From contig NZ_RZIS01000006.1 of the NCBI RefSeq assembly GCF_005281835.1, positions 124,001 to 188,000 of the forward strand: 64,000 bases of DNA, given 5' to 3'. The notes beneath the pieces are model-generated. The model was not told where the DNA came from. It was given only the letters and a program-made list of their open reading frames with translations, and ran no database searches. The translations under genes and the position numbers were made by a program. Every line of letters starts with the position of its first letter. The first letter of the stretch is position 1. Positions 18,750 to 29,555 of this stretch are shown piece by piece. Source of the DNA: Vibrio profundi (GTDB lineage: Bacteria > Pseudomonadota > Gammaproteobacteria > Enterobacterales > Vibrionaceae).

Positions 18750-20630
18750 TTATACCTCGGCCATGTCACCGTTATTTTGCAACCAAGAACGGCGATCATC
18801 AGCTCGCTTCTTACCTAACAGCATGTCCATCATCTCGTTAGTCGCTTCAGTATCATCAATAGTCAACTGAACTAAACGGCGAGTGTTTGGATCCATGGTC
18901 GTTTCGCGTAGCTGAAGTGGGTTCATCTCACCCAGACCTTTGAATCGTTGAACGTTGATTTTGGCTTTCTTCTTAGAGAGACGTTCTAGCACCCCTTCTT
19001 TTTCATCGTCGTCAAGGGCATAGAATACTTCCTTACCACAGTCGATACGATAAAGAGGCGGCATCGCCACATAGATATGCCCAGCTTGCACTAGTGCACG
19101 GAAGTGACGAGTGAACAAAGCACACAACAAGGTTGCAATGTGAAGACCATCCGAGTCCGCATCGGCAAGAATACAGATTTTACCGTAACGTAAGCTTTCA
19201 AGATTATCGCTGTCAGGGTCAATACCAAGTGCAACTGAAATATCGTGTACTTCTTGAGATGCCAACACTTGATCAGCGGAGACTTCCCAAGTATTCAAAA
19301 TCTTACCGCGAAGTGGCATTACCGCTTGGAATTCTCGGTCGCGGGCTTGCTTAGCAGAGCCCCCCGCCGAGTCCCCTTCCACGAAGAAGATTTCGGTGCG
19401 GCTTAAATCCTGAACTGAACAATCGGTTAATTTACCTGGAAGTGCTGGACCTGAAGCCACTTTCTTACGCACAACTTTCTTGCTAGCGCGCATTCGACGA
19501 TGGGCATTTGCAATGCAGCTTTCTGCTAGAAGTTCTGCAAGCTGCGGTTTTTCATTCAACCAAAGGCTAAACGCATCTTTTACTACACCAGAAACAAAGG
19601 CTGCAGTTTGACGTGAAGATAAACGCTCTTTCGTTTGCCCCGCAAATTGAGGGTCTTGCATCTTCACAGAAAGAACATAAGAACAGCGGTCAAAAATATC
19701 GTCGCCCGTAAGCTTAACGCCACGCGGTAATAAGTTGCGGAATTCACAGAATTCACGCATTGCATCTAATAGCCCCTGACGCAGGCCATTGACGTGCGTT
19801 CCGCCTTGAGCAGTTGGGATCAAGTTAACGTAACTTTCGGTGATCATATCACCGCCCTCAGGCTGCCAAATCACCGCCCAAGTTGCCGCTTCTGTTTCAG
19901 CAGTAAACTCACCAGTAAATGGCGACTCTGGTAATACAGGGAAACCTTTTACGCCTTCTGCTAGGTAATCTTTCAGGCCATCTTCATAGAACCACTTGTG
20001 TTCTTTGTCATTCACTTTATCAGTGAAAGAGATCTCTAGACCTGGGCAAAGCACTGCTTTCGCACGTAGATTGTTGACTAGGCGGGTAACTGAGAAATTG
20101 CCAGAGTCAAAATAGCTCGCATCTGGCCAAAAATGTACGCTGGTGCCTTTATTACGGCGACCACAAGTACCAGTAACCGTCAGTTCTTCGACTTTATTAC
20201 CATTTTCAAAGGCCATCTCATAAACTTGACCATCACGGCGAACTATCACTTCTACACGCTTAGAAAGTGCGTTTACTACTGAGATACCAACCCCGTGCAA
20301 ACCACCTGAAAACTGGTAATTCTTATTCGAGAATTTACCACCAGCATGCAGCTTACAGAAAATAAGCTCAACGCCTGAAATTTTCTCTTCAGGGTGAATA
20401 TCAACAGGCATACCACGACCATCATCAATAACCTCTAGGGATTGATCGGCGTGGAGAATAACTTGCACTTTTGAGGCATGTCCGGCTAGCGCTTCATCGA
20501 CACTGTTATCGATAACTTCTTGGCCCAAGTGGTTTGGGCGCGCTGTATCCGTATACATCCCTGGTCGGCGACGTACTGGTTCTAAGCCATTAAGAACTTC
20601 AATGGCTCCAGCATTATATTGTTCAGTCAT
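18750..20630 (-). CDS. parE: DNA topoisomerase IV subunit B
   Basis: ATPase subunit of topoisomerase IV. GHKL domain with VIDNSVDEALAGHA and the ATP-lid GGLHGVGISVVNALS; TOPRIM domain with FFVEGDSAGGSAKQARDRE and DADSDGLHIATLL. The open frame reaches 20786, but 52 extra residues there are unlike any ParE; the ATG at 20628-20630 (MTEQYNAGAIEVLNGLEPVR) gives 626 residues (E. coli 630). Immediately upstream of parC. yqiA and cpdA lie upstream on the same strand, matching the E. coli order. Confidence 0.97.
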   Translation of the reverse strand: MTEQYNAGAIEVLNGLEPVRRRPGMYTDTARPNHLGQEVIDNSVDEALAGHASKVQVILHADQSLEVIDDGRGMPVDIHPEEKISGVELIFCKLHAGGKFSNKNYQFSGGLHGVGISVVNALSKRVEVIVRRDGQVYEMAFENGNKVEELTVTGTCGRRNKGTSVHFWPDASYFDSGNFSVTRLVNNLRAKAVLCPGLEISFTDKVNDKEHKWFYEDGLKDYLAEGVKGFPVLPESPFTGEFTAETEAATWAVIWQPEGGDMITESYVNLIPTAQGGTHVNGLRQGLLDAMREFCEFRNLLPRGVKLTGDDIFDRCSYVLSVKMQDPQFAGQTKERLSSRQTAAFVSGVVKDAFSLWLNEKPQLAELLAESCIANAHRRMRASKKVVRKKVASGPALPGKLTDCSVQDLSRTEIFFVEGDSAGGSAKQARDREFQAVMPLRGKILNTWEVSADQVLASQEVHDISVALGIDPDSDNLESLRYGKICILADADSDGLHIATLLCALFTRHFRALVQAGHIYVAMPPLYRIDCGKEVFYALDDDEKEGVLERLSKKKAKINVQRFKGLGEMNPLQLRETTMDPNTRRLVQLTIDDTEATNEMMDMLLGKKRADDRRSWLQNNGDMAEV

Positions 20631-20858
20631 AATACGGAGTTTACTCAAAAAATTTGCATTGAATCGCGGAGGTTCAAATGACAGGGCGTTTGAACTCTTA
20701 TGGTGAACCATCACCACAATGCGAAACGAGCGAAAGTATTGGGGAATATAGTCTGGAAGCTGACTGTTTATGTCAAGCCCGTTCAAAAACTATGGCGCCA
20801 AACTATGATATTTCCCCAACTGATAGGCGAATTATCATTCAAATTTGACGGTCTGAAC

Positions 20859-21446
20859 TCAGAGTTCTAAAAAAGATAAGATTTGTTGGGGGTAACGCTC
20901 AAAATCAACAAAGCTATGATCACCGCCTTGTTCAATAGTCTGCTTGCTATTTTGGTATTTATCTACCGCCTGATGGTAGTCGAGAACTTCATCTTCCGTT
21001 TGTTGCAGTAACCAAAAGTCTTGTGGGTTCGAAAGCTGCTTTACCTCTAACGCTTTAAGCTCATCGATGTGTTTATGTTCTAGCGTATAAGTTTCTTGAG
21101 TATAAGGGTTGGTCTGCTCCCCTAAATAATCAGCCAATAGTTCAAAAGGCTTAACCGCAGGGTTCACAACCACTGCTTTAAAACCATATTGCTTATTTAG
21201 CCAAGTCGACAAATACCCACCTAATGAACTGCCAACCAAACCAATTTGGTAATCATCTTTGTATTGTTCAACGAGAGTTTTAAGGTGTTCAGCCGCCAAC
21301 TGAGGAAAGCTCGGCAATTGAGGTTTCACCACTTTAATATCAGGGCGATGAGCCTGACAATAATCAAACATCACATTCGCTTTGTGCGATTGCGAAGAGC
21401 TGTTAAAGCCATGAATATATAAAAGTAATGAAGGTTTCGCCGACAT
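20859..21446 (-). CDS. yqiA: YqiA-type esterase (alpha/beta hydrolase)
   Basis: Small serine esterase of the UPF0227 group, active on short acyl esters in E. coli; natural substrate unknown. Motifs: LLLYIHGFNSSSQS near residue 7, nucleophile elbow GSSLGGYLS near residue 72 and a C-terminal GGDHSFVDFERY that supplies the histidine. ATG 21444-21446 gives 195 residues (E. coli 193); the longer frame starting at 21488 overlaps cpdA and is unlikely. The start is 1 bp from the cpdA stop, so coupled expression is likely. Confidence 0.93.
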   Translation of the reverse strand: MSAKPSLLLYIHGFNSSSQSHKANVMFDYCQAHRPDIKVVKPQLPSFPQLAAEHLKTLVEQYKDDYQIGLVGSSLGGYLSTWLNKQYGFKAVVVNPAVKPFELLADYLGEQTNPYTQETYTLEHKHIDELKALEVKQLSNPQDFWLLQQTEDEVLDYHQAVDKYQNSKQTIEQGGDHSFVDFERYPQQILSFLEL

Positions 21447-21447
21447 A

Positions 21448-22272
21448 TTAATAGCCTTCTGCGTTGAAGTCCGGTGAAAAGCAGCCATTCACAAGACGTT
21501 TAACTTGAGTATCAATAGTACCGTCAGCGTTAAGCTCCAACTCGCGCCATCCCGGAGACAAGGTATCTAGGGCGAAATCATCAGAGTTAGGTTTGAATTG
21601 AACACACGTTGATGGTGTCGCCATCACTTGAGCACCCATATGTAAACGGTTCATGTCTTGATGAACGTGACCACATAAGATGCCGCGAACATTCGAATGC
21701 TGGCCGACAACATCCCAAAATTGCTCTGAGTCTTTCAAGGTATGCTGATCGAGCCACGCGCTACCAACTAAAATCGGGTGGTGATGCAGCAAAACCAAAG
21801 TGTGTAAGTTTGGGTTTTCTTCAAGCTTATCAGCCAATAAAGATAATTGTTGGTCACTTAGACGACCATGAGGTACCCCTACCACTTGAGAATCCAGCAT
21901 AATCATTTGCCAGTGCTCACCAAGAATCACATGCTCAACACATTGGATCTGCGGAGAAGGCAGTACACTGCTCATACTTGGCTTGTAATCATGATTACCA
22001 GGTAGCCAGTAGCAAGGCTTCTTTAAAGGCTTTATCCCTTCTTCGAATTTCTGATATGACTCTGGCGTGTGATCTTGAGAAATATCACCTGTCGCCAAAA
22101 TTGCTTCATAATCAAAATCTTGCTTTAACACAGCATCCACAACAGCATGAAAGCTGTCTTGAGTATTAATGCTCAACAGACTGCCATTATCAGGCGCAAA
22201 CAGATGAGTATCGGTAATCTGCAAAAGCTTGATACTGTCAAATTCAGATTTTGAAGTGTGTGATAATTTCAA
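21448..22272 (-). CDS. cpdA: 3',5'-cyclic-AMP phosphodiesterase CpdA
   Basis: Hydrolyses cAMP and so lowers CRP activity. Class III metallophosphodiesterase: metal ligands are in QITDTHLF (near 17), ATGDISQD (near 61), LPGNHDYK (near 93), LLHHHPI (near 160) and CGHVHQD (near 200). 274 residues (E. coli 275). The start appears to be TTG: reading backwards in frame reaches a stop codon with no ATG or GTG. Lies between yqiB and yqiA in the conserved nudF-yqiB-cpdA-yqiA-parE run. Confidence 0.94.
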   Translation of the reverse strand: MKLSHTSKSEFDSIKLLQITDTHLFAPDNGSLLSINTQDSFHAVVDAVLKQDFDYEAILATGDISQDHTPESYQKFEEGIKPLKKPCYWLPGNHDYKPSMSSVLPSPQIQCVEHVILGEHWQMIMLDSQVVGVPHGRLSDQQLSLLADKLEENPNLHTLVLLHHHPILVGSAWLDQHTLKDSEQFWDVVGQHSNVRGILCGHVHQDMNRLHMGAQVMATPSTCVQFKPNSDDFALDTLSPGWRELELNADGTIDTQVKRLVNGCFSPDFNAEGY

Positions 22273-22309
22273 AATAACAAACCTAAATACGTTCTCTGCC
22301 TAGACTTAC

Positions 22310-22759
22310 CTAGTCATTTGAAAATGAGATTGGGGTACGGCTAATGCCATTTTTTAAACAAAAAGTTAACCACTCACCTAAAAACTTGTTTAGCTGGAAC
22401 TTCTCATCTTTTTGCATAAGTTTTGCGTTTGGATAATCGTAGCGCGCTTTTACTCGCGAAATGTGCCCGCTGGCGCACACTTCTGCCACTCGAGCATCGT
22501 GATACAGCCTGACAGACATTTCTGGTAAAGGAAATACTGGTAGTGCATCACTCTGACATATGTCGATTAAAGTAGTGTATTTTGTGACTTCTTTCACTTT
22601 CAGCTGATACATCATATTAACGGCTTGATAACAGCGAACATCACCTACTTTATGTGCAGCCGGCAATAATGCATTCAATTTTGCATAATTGGTTTCATAA
22701 ACACGCATTAATTCAGCTAAATCGACGTGATATGGTTTCTTAGCGGCTACATTTGGCAT
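22310..22759 (-). CDS. yqiB: YqiB family protein (DUF1249)
   Basis: Conserved gammaproteobacterial protein of unknown function. 149 residues (E. coli YqiB 140). No signal peptide or membrane helix. Recognisable family stretches are YHVDLAELMRVYETNYAKLN near the N-terminus, VTKYTTLIDICQ in the middle and FPLPEMSVRLYHDARVAEVC. Between nudF (5 bp away) and cpdA (37 bp away), so part of the same operon. Its link with ADP-ribose and cAMP breakdown genes is only positional. Confidence 0.9.
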   Translation of the reverse strand: MPNVAAKKPYHVDLAELMRVYETNYAKLNALLPAAHKVGDVRCYQAVNMMYQLKVKEVTKYTTLIDICQSDALPVFPLPEMSVRLYHDARVAEVCASGHISRVKARYDYPNAKLMQKDEKFQLNKFLGEWLTFCLKNGISRTPISFSND

Positions 22760-22764
22760 ATTCG

Positions 22765-23394
22765 TTACTCTATCCAGTTCGATTGTAAATCTAAGTAGTT
22801 AAGCTCCAACCATTGCAACGCAATAATTGTGGCACCATTCTCGAACTTACCTTCTTTAACCAATTGGTAAGCTTGTTCGCGAGTCATGACACGTACTCGG
22901 ATATCTTCATCCTCATAATCTAGACCATGAACGCCACCAGCCTGAGAAGAATCCACTCGACCAACGAACACATCTAGCTTCTCAGAGCACCCACCTGAAG
23001 AAGGGTAATATGAAGTAATAGGCAAGATTTGCTCCACTTCAATTCCAGCTTCTTCCATGGCTTCACGACGAACAACTTGCTCAGGTGATTCATCCGTATC
23101 AATAATCCCAGCGACAATCTCTAATTGCCAAGGTTGAGCGTGCTCTATCGCACCTACACGGATCTGCTCAATGATGACGACTTCATCTCGAATTGGGTCA
23201 TAAGGAAGCAGCGCAGCAGCATGGCCTCGCTCAAACATTTCGCGTTCTACAGGCTGACTCCAACCTCCTTCAAAGCGTTTATGCTTAAAGCGATACTTAA
23301 CCATTTTGAAAAAACCGCTAAAGAGTGTCTCTTTTGAGATTATTTCTACATCTTCGGGAGTAAACTCACGTTCGCTATTGTCATACTGTTGCAT
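22765..23394 (-). CDS. nudF: ADP-ribose pyrophosphatase NudF
   Basis: Nudix hydrolase that splits ADP-ribose into AMP and ribose 5-phosphate. The Nudix box is complete: G (in GIIDTDE) followed by ESPEQVVRREAMEEAGI at about residues 97-118, fitting GX5EX7REUXEEXGU. 209 residues (E. coli 209), N-terminal strand-swap region FKMVKYRFKHKRFEGGWSQP as in the family. First gene of nudF-yqiB-cpdA-yqiA-parE-parC; divergent from tolC across 227 bp, the same arrangement as in E. coli. Confidence 0.96.
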   Translation of the reverse strand: MQQYDNSEREFTPEDVEIISKETLFSGFFKMVKYRFKHKRFEGGWSQPVEREMFERGHAAALLPYDPIRDEVVIIEQIRVGAIEHAQPWQLEIVAGIIDTDESPEQVVRREAMEEAGIEVEQILPITSYYPSSGGCSEKLDVFVGRVDSSQAGGVHGLDYEDEDIRVRVMTREQAYQLVKEGKFENGATIIALQWLELNYLDLQSNWIE

Positions 23395-23621
23395 TCGTTA
23401 CCTCACTGGGTGATCTTATAGTTTACTCATTGTGGCACTTAACTACCAAGGATATGGCTCAACTTTTCATATAAAACTTATCAAATAAGTTAAGTCGAGC
23501 AAAATAAATATTGCACAAGTGGACAGTTAAGTGTAAAAAAGTGCAAAGTTTCGAGTAAATTACCATCAACTTGAGTTAAACTCTTGAGAATAAACCTTCT
23601 TTTAAAGGCAGGAATAGGAAA

Positions 23622-24932
23622 ATGAAAAAACTGCTTCCACTATTTATCAGTGCAGCAATTGGCAGCCTGAGTTCATCAGCATTCGCTGATACGCTAGCTG
23701 AAGTTTATGACCAAGCAAAACAGAACGATCCAACACTTCTTCGTTCAGCAGCGCAGCGTGACGCAGCGTTTGAAGCAGTCACCTCTAGCCGTAGTTCTTT
23801 ATTACCGCAAATCAATTTAACGGCTAACTACGATATTAATCGTGGTGAACAAAATAGCTCTACTAACGACAGCAACCAATGGGGAGTTGGCGTTGGCTTC
23901 ACACAAGAGCTATACCAGCGTTCTTCTTGGATCACACTAGACACAGCTGAGAAAACAGCACGCCAAGCGGATTCAGCGTATGCAGCAGAACAACAAGGTT
24001 TGATCCTTCGTGTTGCGCAAGCGTACTTCGAAGTGTTGCGCGCACAAGACAACTTAGAATTTGTTCGAGCTGAAAAAGCAGCCGTTGCTCGCCAGCTAGA
24101 GCAAACTAAGCAACGTTTTGAAGTAGGTTTGTCTGCGATTACCGATGTACATGATGCGCAAGCTCAGTACGATGGCGTACTTGCTGACGAAGTATTAGCA
24201 GAAAATACGTTAACCAATAATTACGAAGGTTTACGTGAAATCACAGGCCAAGAGCACTCTAACTTAAGCGTTTTAGATACAGCTCGTTTCTCTGCAAGCA
24301 AGTCTTCAGAATCTGCAGCTGCATTAGTTGAACAAGCTCAGCAGAAAAACTTAAGTCTATTAGCGTCTAGAATTTCTCAAGATATTGCGAAAGACAACAT
24401 CTCATTGGCAAGCTCTGGCCACCTACCTAGCCTAACATTAGATGGTAGCTACGGTCTTACAGACCAATCAAATAGCAACAGTGATTACGATGCAGACAAC
24501 CTAAACATTGGCTTAAACTTAGTTGTGCCTCTATATACAGGTGGTAATACGACTTCATTGACTAAGCAAGCTGAATACAACTATGTAGCAGCAAGTGAAG
24601 ACCTAGAAGCAACCTACCGCAGCGTAGTAAAAGACGTTCGTGCATTTAATAACAACATCAGTGCATCAATTGGTGCTCTACGTGCTTACGAGCAATCTGT
24701 AGTGTCTGCTCAATCTGCACTTGAAGCAACAGAGGCTGGCTTCGATGTAGGTACTCGTACTATCGTTGATGTTCTAGATTCAACGCGCCGCCTATACGAT
24801 GCGAACAAGAACCTATCTGATGCTCGTTACAACTACATCTTAAGTGTGCTTCAATTGCGTCAAGCGGTTGGTACACTAAGCGAACAAGACATTGTTGATG
24901 TAAACGCAGGTCTAAAAGTCGCAAGCAAGTAA
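23622..24932 (+). CDS. tolC: Outer-membrane channel protein TolC
   Basis: Trimeric outer-membrane exit duct used by multidrug efflux pumps and type I secretion. Signal peptide 1-22 ending SSAFA-DT. Two OEP repeats (about 25-225 and 235-425), each with the long-helix sequences typical of TolC (LILRVAQAYFEVLRAQDNLEFVRAE; VGTRTIVDVLDSTRRLYDANK). 436 residues; E. coli TolC is longer (493) because of a C-terminal tail absent in vibrios. RBS AGGAATAGGAA before the ATG. Stand-alone gene ended by a strong terminator. Confidence 0.96.
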   Translation: MKKLLPLFISAAIGSLSSSAFADTLAEVYDQAKQNDPTLLRSAAQRDAAFEAVTSSRSSLLPQINLTANYDINRGEQNSSTNDSNQWGVGVGFTQELYQRSSWITLDTAEKTARQADSAYAAEQQGLILRVAQAYFEVLRAQDNLEFVRAEKAAVARQLEQTKQRFEVGLSAITDVHDAQAQYDGVLADEVLAENTLTNNYEGLREITGQEHSNLSVLDTARFSASKSSESAAALVEQAQQKNLSLLASRISQDIAKDNISLASSGHLPSLTLDGSYGLTDQSNSNSDYDADNLNIGLNLVVPLYTGGNTTSLTKQAEYNYVAASEDLEATYRSVVKDVRAFNNNISASIGALRAYEQSVVSAQSALEATEAGFDVGTRTIVDVLDSTRRLYDANKNLSDARYNYILSVLQLRQAVGTLSEQDIVDVNAGLKVASK

Positions 24933-24958
24933 TTAGTATTACGCTAATAGCTACAGCT

Positions 24959-24992
24959 ACAAAAATGCCGCTCATTGAGCGGCATTTTTATT
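24959..24992. terminator. Bidirectional terminator between tolC and hldE
   Basis: Perfect 13-bp stem AAAAATGCCGCTC / GAGCGGCATTTTT with a 3-nt loop and T runs on both strands. Confidence 0.93.
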
Positions 24993-25025
24993 GTCTGTTG
25001 GATCTTGGTTTTCGATTACTAAGGC

Positions 25026-26456
25026 TTAGCCTCGGCCACCTTTAATCGCTTCAATGATCTCAGTTGTCGAGCAACCGTCTTCAAAGTTCAGGACTTTAAC
25101 TTCACCACCTGCAGCAATCACTTCTTTACCACCAGCAATATCTTCAGGCTTATAGTCACCGCCTTTCACCAGAATGCTTGGTAGTACTTCAGAGATCAGG
25201 CGCTGTGGCGTGTCTTCAGAAAATGGAACCACCCAGTCGACAGCACCAAGACCAGCAAGAACGGCCATACGACGGTCAGTTGGATTCACCGGGCGACCAG
25301 GCCCCTTCAAACGTTTTACCGACTCATCAGTGTTCACTGCGACGATTAGGCGATCGCCCAATTCAGCGGCATGGTTCATGTAAGACACATGGCCAGCATG
25401 CAGAATGTCGAAGCAGCCGTTAGTCATAACCACTTTCTCGCCTTTTTCACGAGCACGTTTTACCGCCTCAACTAAAGCGGCTTCAGAGATCACTCCGTAG
25501 TCAGTATCTTGGCTACCATGAATCGCTTCAGCGAGCTCAATCGTCGATAGCGTTGAAGTACCTAATTTACCTACCACCACACCGGCAGCAGCATTCGCCA
25601 ATGCACATGCTTCATCAAGTGGCTTACCAGCAGCTACTGACGCAGCTAACACAGAGATAACCGTATCACCAGCACCAGTCACGTCGTATACTTCTTTGGC
25701 TTGCGTCGGCAAATGGAAAGGTTCCACTCCTTTACGCAGCAACGTCATGCCGTGCTCGCTACGAGTCACGAGTAGAGCTTCAAAATCAAATTCTTCAATC
25801 AGTGCTAAGCCTTTTTCAATCAAATCTTCTTCAGACTTAACTTTACCTGCCACCAACTCAAACTCAGCCATATTTGGCGTTAGTAAAGTCGCGCCGCGGT
25901 AACGCTCAAAATCAGCACCTTTAGGATCAATAAAGACTGGAACGTTTGCAGAACGTGCTTTCTGAATAAAGCGCTGAACATGCTCTAAAGCGCCTTTTGC
26001 ATAGTCAGAAAGGATCACAGACTTCACGTTTGGTAGCGCTTGCTCCATACGATTAAGTACAAGCTCAGGATCCGTATTTTCAAACTTGTCTTCGAAGTCC
26101 AAACGAAGTAACTGTTGCCCACGACTCATGACACGTAGCTTAGTGATTGTTGGATATTCTGGTAACGCCACAAAATCACATTTCACTTTCAGAGCACTTA
26201 ACGTTTCTGTCAGTACTTTGGCAGGTTCATCCATCCCTGTTAAACCGACGATATGAGCGTGTCCACCAAGTGAAGCAATATTCATTGCTACGTTCGCCGC
26301 ACCACCTGGACGCTCTTCGTTATTTTCTACTTTAACAACTGGCACAGGCGCTTCTGGTGAGATGCGGCCTGTCGGACCGTACCAATAACGGTCTAGCATC
26401 ACATCACCGACAATAAGAACGCCTGATTGGCTGTAGTCAGGTAGAATTGGTTTCAT
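25026..26456 (-). CDS. hldE: Bifunctional heptose 7-phosphate kinase / heptose 1-phosphate adenylyltransferase
   Basis: Makes ADP-glycero-manno-heptose for the LPS inner core. Domain 1 (about 1-318) is a PfkB/ribokinase-type kinase with [15 protein letters not shown] and the C-terminal [14 protein letters not shown] catalytic motif. Domain 2 (about 344-476) is a nucleotidyltransferase with [16 protein letters not shown] (HxGH). 476 residues, as in E. coli (477). glnE lies 100 bp upstream on the same strand, matching the glnE-hldE order of E. coli. Confidence 0.97.
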   Translation of the reverse strand: MKPILPDYSQSGVLIVGDVMLDRYWYGPTGRISPEAPVPVVKVENNEERPGGAANVAMNIASLGGHAHIVGLTGMDEPAKVLTETLSALKVKCDFVALPEYPTITKLRVMSRGQQLLRLDFEDKFENTDPELVLNRMEQALPNVKSVILSDYAKGALEHVQRFIQKARSANVPVFIDPKGADFERYRGATLLTPNMAEFELVAGKVKSEEDLIEKGLALIEEFDFEALLVTRSEHGMTLLRKGVEPFHLPTQAKEVYDVTGAGDTVISVLAASVAAGKPLDEACALANAAAGVVVGKLGTSTLSTIELAEAIHGSQDTDYGVISEAALVEAVKRAREKGEKVVMTNGCFDILHAGHVSYMNHAAELGDRLIVAVNTDESVKRLKGPGRPVNPTDRRMAVLAGLGAVDWVVPFSEDTPQRLISEVLPSILVKGGDYKPEDIAGGKEVIAAGGEVKVLNFEDGCSTTEIIEAIKGGRG

Positions 26457-26558
26457 TATGGATCTCCAAAAATCGAATCTGGATAGAGTTTAGCACACTG
26501 ATTACAGCGGCTAAACTATAGATAAAGTTGATAAAACAGCGAGCTGGCGAGTGAAACG

Positions 26559-29408
26559 TTAACTTCCCATCCACTGCTGCCAAGCGGTTTTTACTTGCTC
26601 ACGTTCTTGAAGAAATTTGTCTTCGGCTACGTCAGCATCTAAATTCAGTAAGTTCCTATGATGAATTTCATCACGCAACGTTGTGTAGGCATGCGTTAGC
26701 GATTGAGCCTGTTCCTCTGAGATAATACCTTGCGACAACATCGACTCAAACACACGTACATTATCACACCAACGCGTAAGTTTCGGTTTTTCATGGCTAT
26801 AACGTAATACAAGATACTGAGCTAAGAACTCGACATCGGTAATGCCGCCAGCGTCTTGCTTCAACATAAAGCGCCCTTCTTTTTTACTGCCCAGATGATC
26901 CCGCATTTTCACACGCATATCAGACACTTCTTTACGCAGTTTGGTTTCATCTCTTGCTAAACAAAGTACGTCATGGCGCGTTTTATTGAACGCACTTGCT
27001 AGAGCCTCATCCCCGTAAATCATACGCGCGCGAACCAACGCTTGGTGCTCCCATGTCCATGCATCGTTATGTTGATACTCATCGAACGCATCTGTTGGGC
27101 TGACCAATAATCCAGAGGCCCCCGACGGACGTAAGCGAGTATCAACTTCGTAAAGAATGCCCGAAGCGGTACGAGTAGAGAAAATATGGATGATCCGCTG
27201 CGCTAAGCGTAAATAGAACTGACGACCGTCAATTTCCTTTTTACCATCGGTATAAACATGCACCGGGCAATCATGCATAAAGACGATATCTAAGTCGGAA
27301 TTGTAACCAAGCTCCCAGCCACCTACTTTTCCGTAACCGACCACGGCAAAACCACGCCCTTCACGATCTTTAATATGGGTAGGTTCCCCATACTTCGCCG
27401 CCACTTGTAGCCACGCTTGATTCACGCCCGCTTCCACTATGGCTTCGGCAAGATAGGTTAAGTGATCACTCACTTTCATGACAGGTAAAACCCCAGCAAT
27501 ATCAGCGGCTGCAATTCGCAGAATACAGGTTTGCTTAAACTGCCTTAATCCTTCCATCTGCTGTTCCATGTCATCTTCAGGAATTCGAGCTAAGTAGTCT
27601 CGTAACTCCGTTTTATACGATTCTAGGGGAACCGGGTTATACAGTTGCTGCGGGTCAATTAGTTCATCCAATAAAATTGGGTAGCGCCCAAGCTGCTCCG
27701 AAATCATCGGGCTTGCTGTACATAACCGGACGAGCTGAGTTAATGCCGCTGGGTGCTCATCAAGCAGCTCTAGATACGTAGTTCGTGTAACAATTCGATG
27801 TAATAGATGCAATACGCGCGCGAGGCCAAATTTTGCGTCTTTATTGCCATATATCGCTTGAAAGACTTTCGGCATTAAGCGGTTTAGTACTTCTCGCCCG
27901 CGAGGTCCTAGTGTTTTCTTTGCAAGATCCGTTTTAAATTGAATGATGGTTTTCACCACTTCGTCCGGATTCTCAGCTTGAATGTCATTTTCTAGCACAT
28001 GCTGCAGAACATCAGGAGAATGTGCCATATCCCAAAGCTCGGAGAAATGGCTAGCAATTGGTGTAGCGTCTTCTTCATCGACGCCAATCAACTCTTCAAA
28101 GACGGCGTGTACTTTCGCCATATGTTCACGAGTATCGTCGATCAATAGTGTCCAATTTTGATACCCCATTGCGACTGCGAGTTGCAACTGCTCTTGTTCA
28201 CCATCAGGCAAGGTTTGGGTCTGCTTATCCCCCATAGCCTGTAGCAAGTTTTCTAGTCGGCGCAGGAACAAGTACGCCGAGTGCAAATTCTCAACATCGC
28301 CTTCTTCTAACAACTTTAAGGTATCAATCGCAGCCAAGGTTTCGAGTAAACCTCGACCTCGCAAACTAGGCTCGCGCCCGCCACGAATCAATTGGAAAAC
28401 TTGAGCAATAAACTCAACTTCACGGATGCCGCCAGGGCCTAACTTAATATTGTTAGATAAACCACGACGTCGAACTTCGCTGCTGATCATCGATTTCATA
28501 CGACGCAGCGATTGAATGGCACTGAAATCGATATAGCGGCGGAATACAAAAGGACGCAGCATTTGACGTAGCTCTTGATATTCAGGGTACATTTCACTAC
28601 CCATTACTCGCGCTTTTACCATGGCATAACGCTCCCAATCGCGCCCTTGCTCTTGGTAGTAATCTTCTAGTGCCGCATAGCTCATCACTAACGGGCCACT
28701 TTCACCGAATGGGCGTAACCTCATATCAACGCGATAGCAAAAGCCATCGAAAGTCTGTTGATCTAGCGCTTTGATTATTCGCTGACCCAAGCGCGTAAAA
28801 AATTGAGCATTGGCGATGCTGCGTCTCGCGCCTTGCGTTTCACCATTTTCTGGATAGGTAAAAATCAAATCGATGTCGGAGGAGAAGTTAAGCTCACCAC
28901 CCCCTAACTTACCCATGCCAATAATAAGCATTGGTTGAGCGACTCCTTCACTATTACAAGGAGTGCCCCACTCTTTACAGCAAATATCGTATTGCCACTG
29001 ATAGGTTTCAAATATCATCGCTTCAGCGAGCATTGAAAGGTGCGCTAAGCTTTGCTGGAGTGGCCACGATGCCGTGAAATCACGCCATGCTATGTAGGTC
29101 ATTTCTCGGTTACGAAATTGTCGCAGTACACGCTGCCCACTCATTTCATCGCTGCAGCCTTGTAGCAATTCTGCCAATCGCTTGCGATAGTTTTCAGACC
29201 GACTGTCGTCAGACAACATTTCAGGAAGCGCCTGACACAATAGCGAGTCACGCTGCATACAATCACCAACAAAAGAACTCAAACCGAGTACATACTGAAG
29301 TTGGTCACGCATCGACGGCTCCCACGATTCAAGGTGTTCACCTTGGTGTTCAGTTAAATGTTCGAGAGCAGATTGAGAATAAGAAGTGAGTTCTGACGGC
29401 AATTGCAT
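26559..29408 (-). CDS. glnE: Glutamine synthetase adenylyltransferase / deadenylase GlnE
   Basis: Adjusts glutamine synthetase activity by adding or removing AMP in response to PII and glutamine. Two nucleotidyltransferase domains: the N-terminal one has [20 protein letters not shown] (about 155-175), the C-terminal one [20 protein letters not shown] (about 695-715). 949 residues (E. coli 946). I start at the ATG at 29406-29408 ([14 protein letters not shown]), preceded by AAGGAAG; the open frame to 29453 is not supported. Upstream of hldE on the same strand. Confidence 0.97.
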   Translation of the reverse strand: MQLPSELTSYSQSALEHLTEHQGEHLESWEPSMRDQLQYVLGLSSFVGDCMQRDSLLCQALPEMLSDDSRSENYRKRLAELLQGCSDEMSGQRVLRQFRNREMTYIAWRDFTASWPLQQSLAHLSMLAEAMIFETYQWQYDICCKEWGTPCNSEGVAQPMLIIGMGKLGGGELNFSSDIDLIFTYPENGETQGARRSIANAQFFTRLGQRIIKALDQQTFDGFCYRVDMRLRPFGESGPLVMSYAALEDYYQEQGRDWERYAMVKARVMGSEMYPEYQELRQMLRPFVFRRYIDFSAIQSLRRMKSMISSEVRRRGLSNNIKLGPGGIREVEFIAQVFQLIRGGREPSLRGRGLLETLAAIDTLKLLEEGDVENLHSAYLFLRRLENLLQAMGDKQTQTLPDGEQEQLQLAVAMGYQNWTLLIDDTREHMAKVHAVFEELIGVDEEDATPIASHFSELWDMAHSPDVLQHVLENDIQAENPDEVVKTIIQFKTDLAKKTLGPRGREVLNRLMPKVFQAIYGNKDAKFGLARVLHLLHRIVTRTTYLELLDEHPAALTQLVRLCTASPMISEQLGRYPILLDELIDPQQLYNPVPLESYKTELRDYLARIPEDDMEQQMEGLRQFKQTCILRIAAADIAGVLPVMKVSDHLTYLAEAIVEAGVNQAWLQVAAKYGEPTHIKDREGRGFAVVGYGKVGGWELGYNSDLDIVFMHDCPVHVYTDGKKEIDGRQFYLRLAQRIIHIFSTRTASGILYEVDTRLRPSGASGLLVSPTDAFDEYQHNDAWTWEHQALVRARMIYGDEALASAFNKTRHDVLCLARDETKLRKEVSDMRVKMRDHLGSKKEGRFMLKQDAGGITDVEFLAQYLVLRYSHEKPKLTRWCDNVRVFESMLSQGIISEEQAQSLTHAYTTLRDEIHHRNLLNLDADVAEDKFLQEREQVKTAWQQWMGS

Positions 29409-29474
29409 GATTCTTCCTTGTAGTAACCTTTGGTGCACCAAGCACCGAGTCACATTTATACCAAACTTAAGCTA

Positions 29475-29508
29475 ATAAAAAACGCCCACAAGAAGAATTG
29501 TGGGCGTT
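29475..29508 (-). terminator. Terminator of the chemoreceptor gene
   Basis: Minus strand stem AACGCCCACAA / TTGTGGGCGTT (11 bp) with a 6-nt loop, followed by TTTTTTATT. It is 48 nt after the stop of the 29556-30812 gene. The plus strand has no T run, so it acts in one direction. Confidence 0.88.
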
Positions 29509-29555
29509 AAGTATCTGTATATTTTCACTATGCCGATTAAGACAAAGGGTTACAT

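Noticed and set aside
20631..20786. N-terminal extension of ParE by 52 residues
   Set aside because: Does not resemble ParE; known N-terminus starts at 20630.
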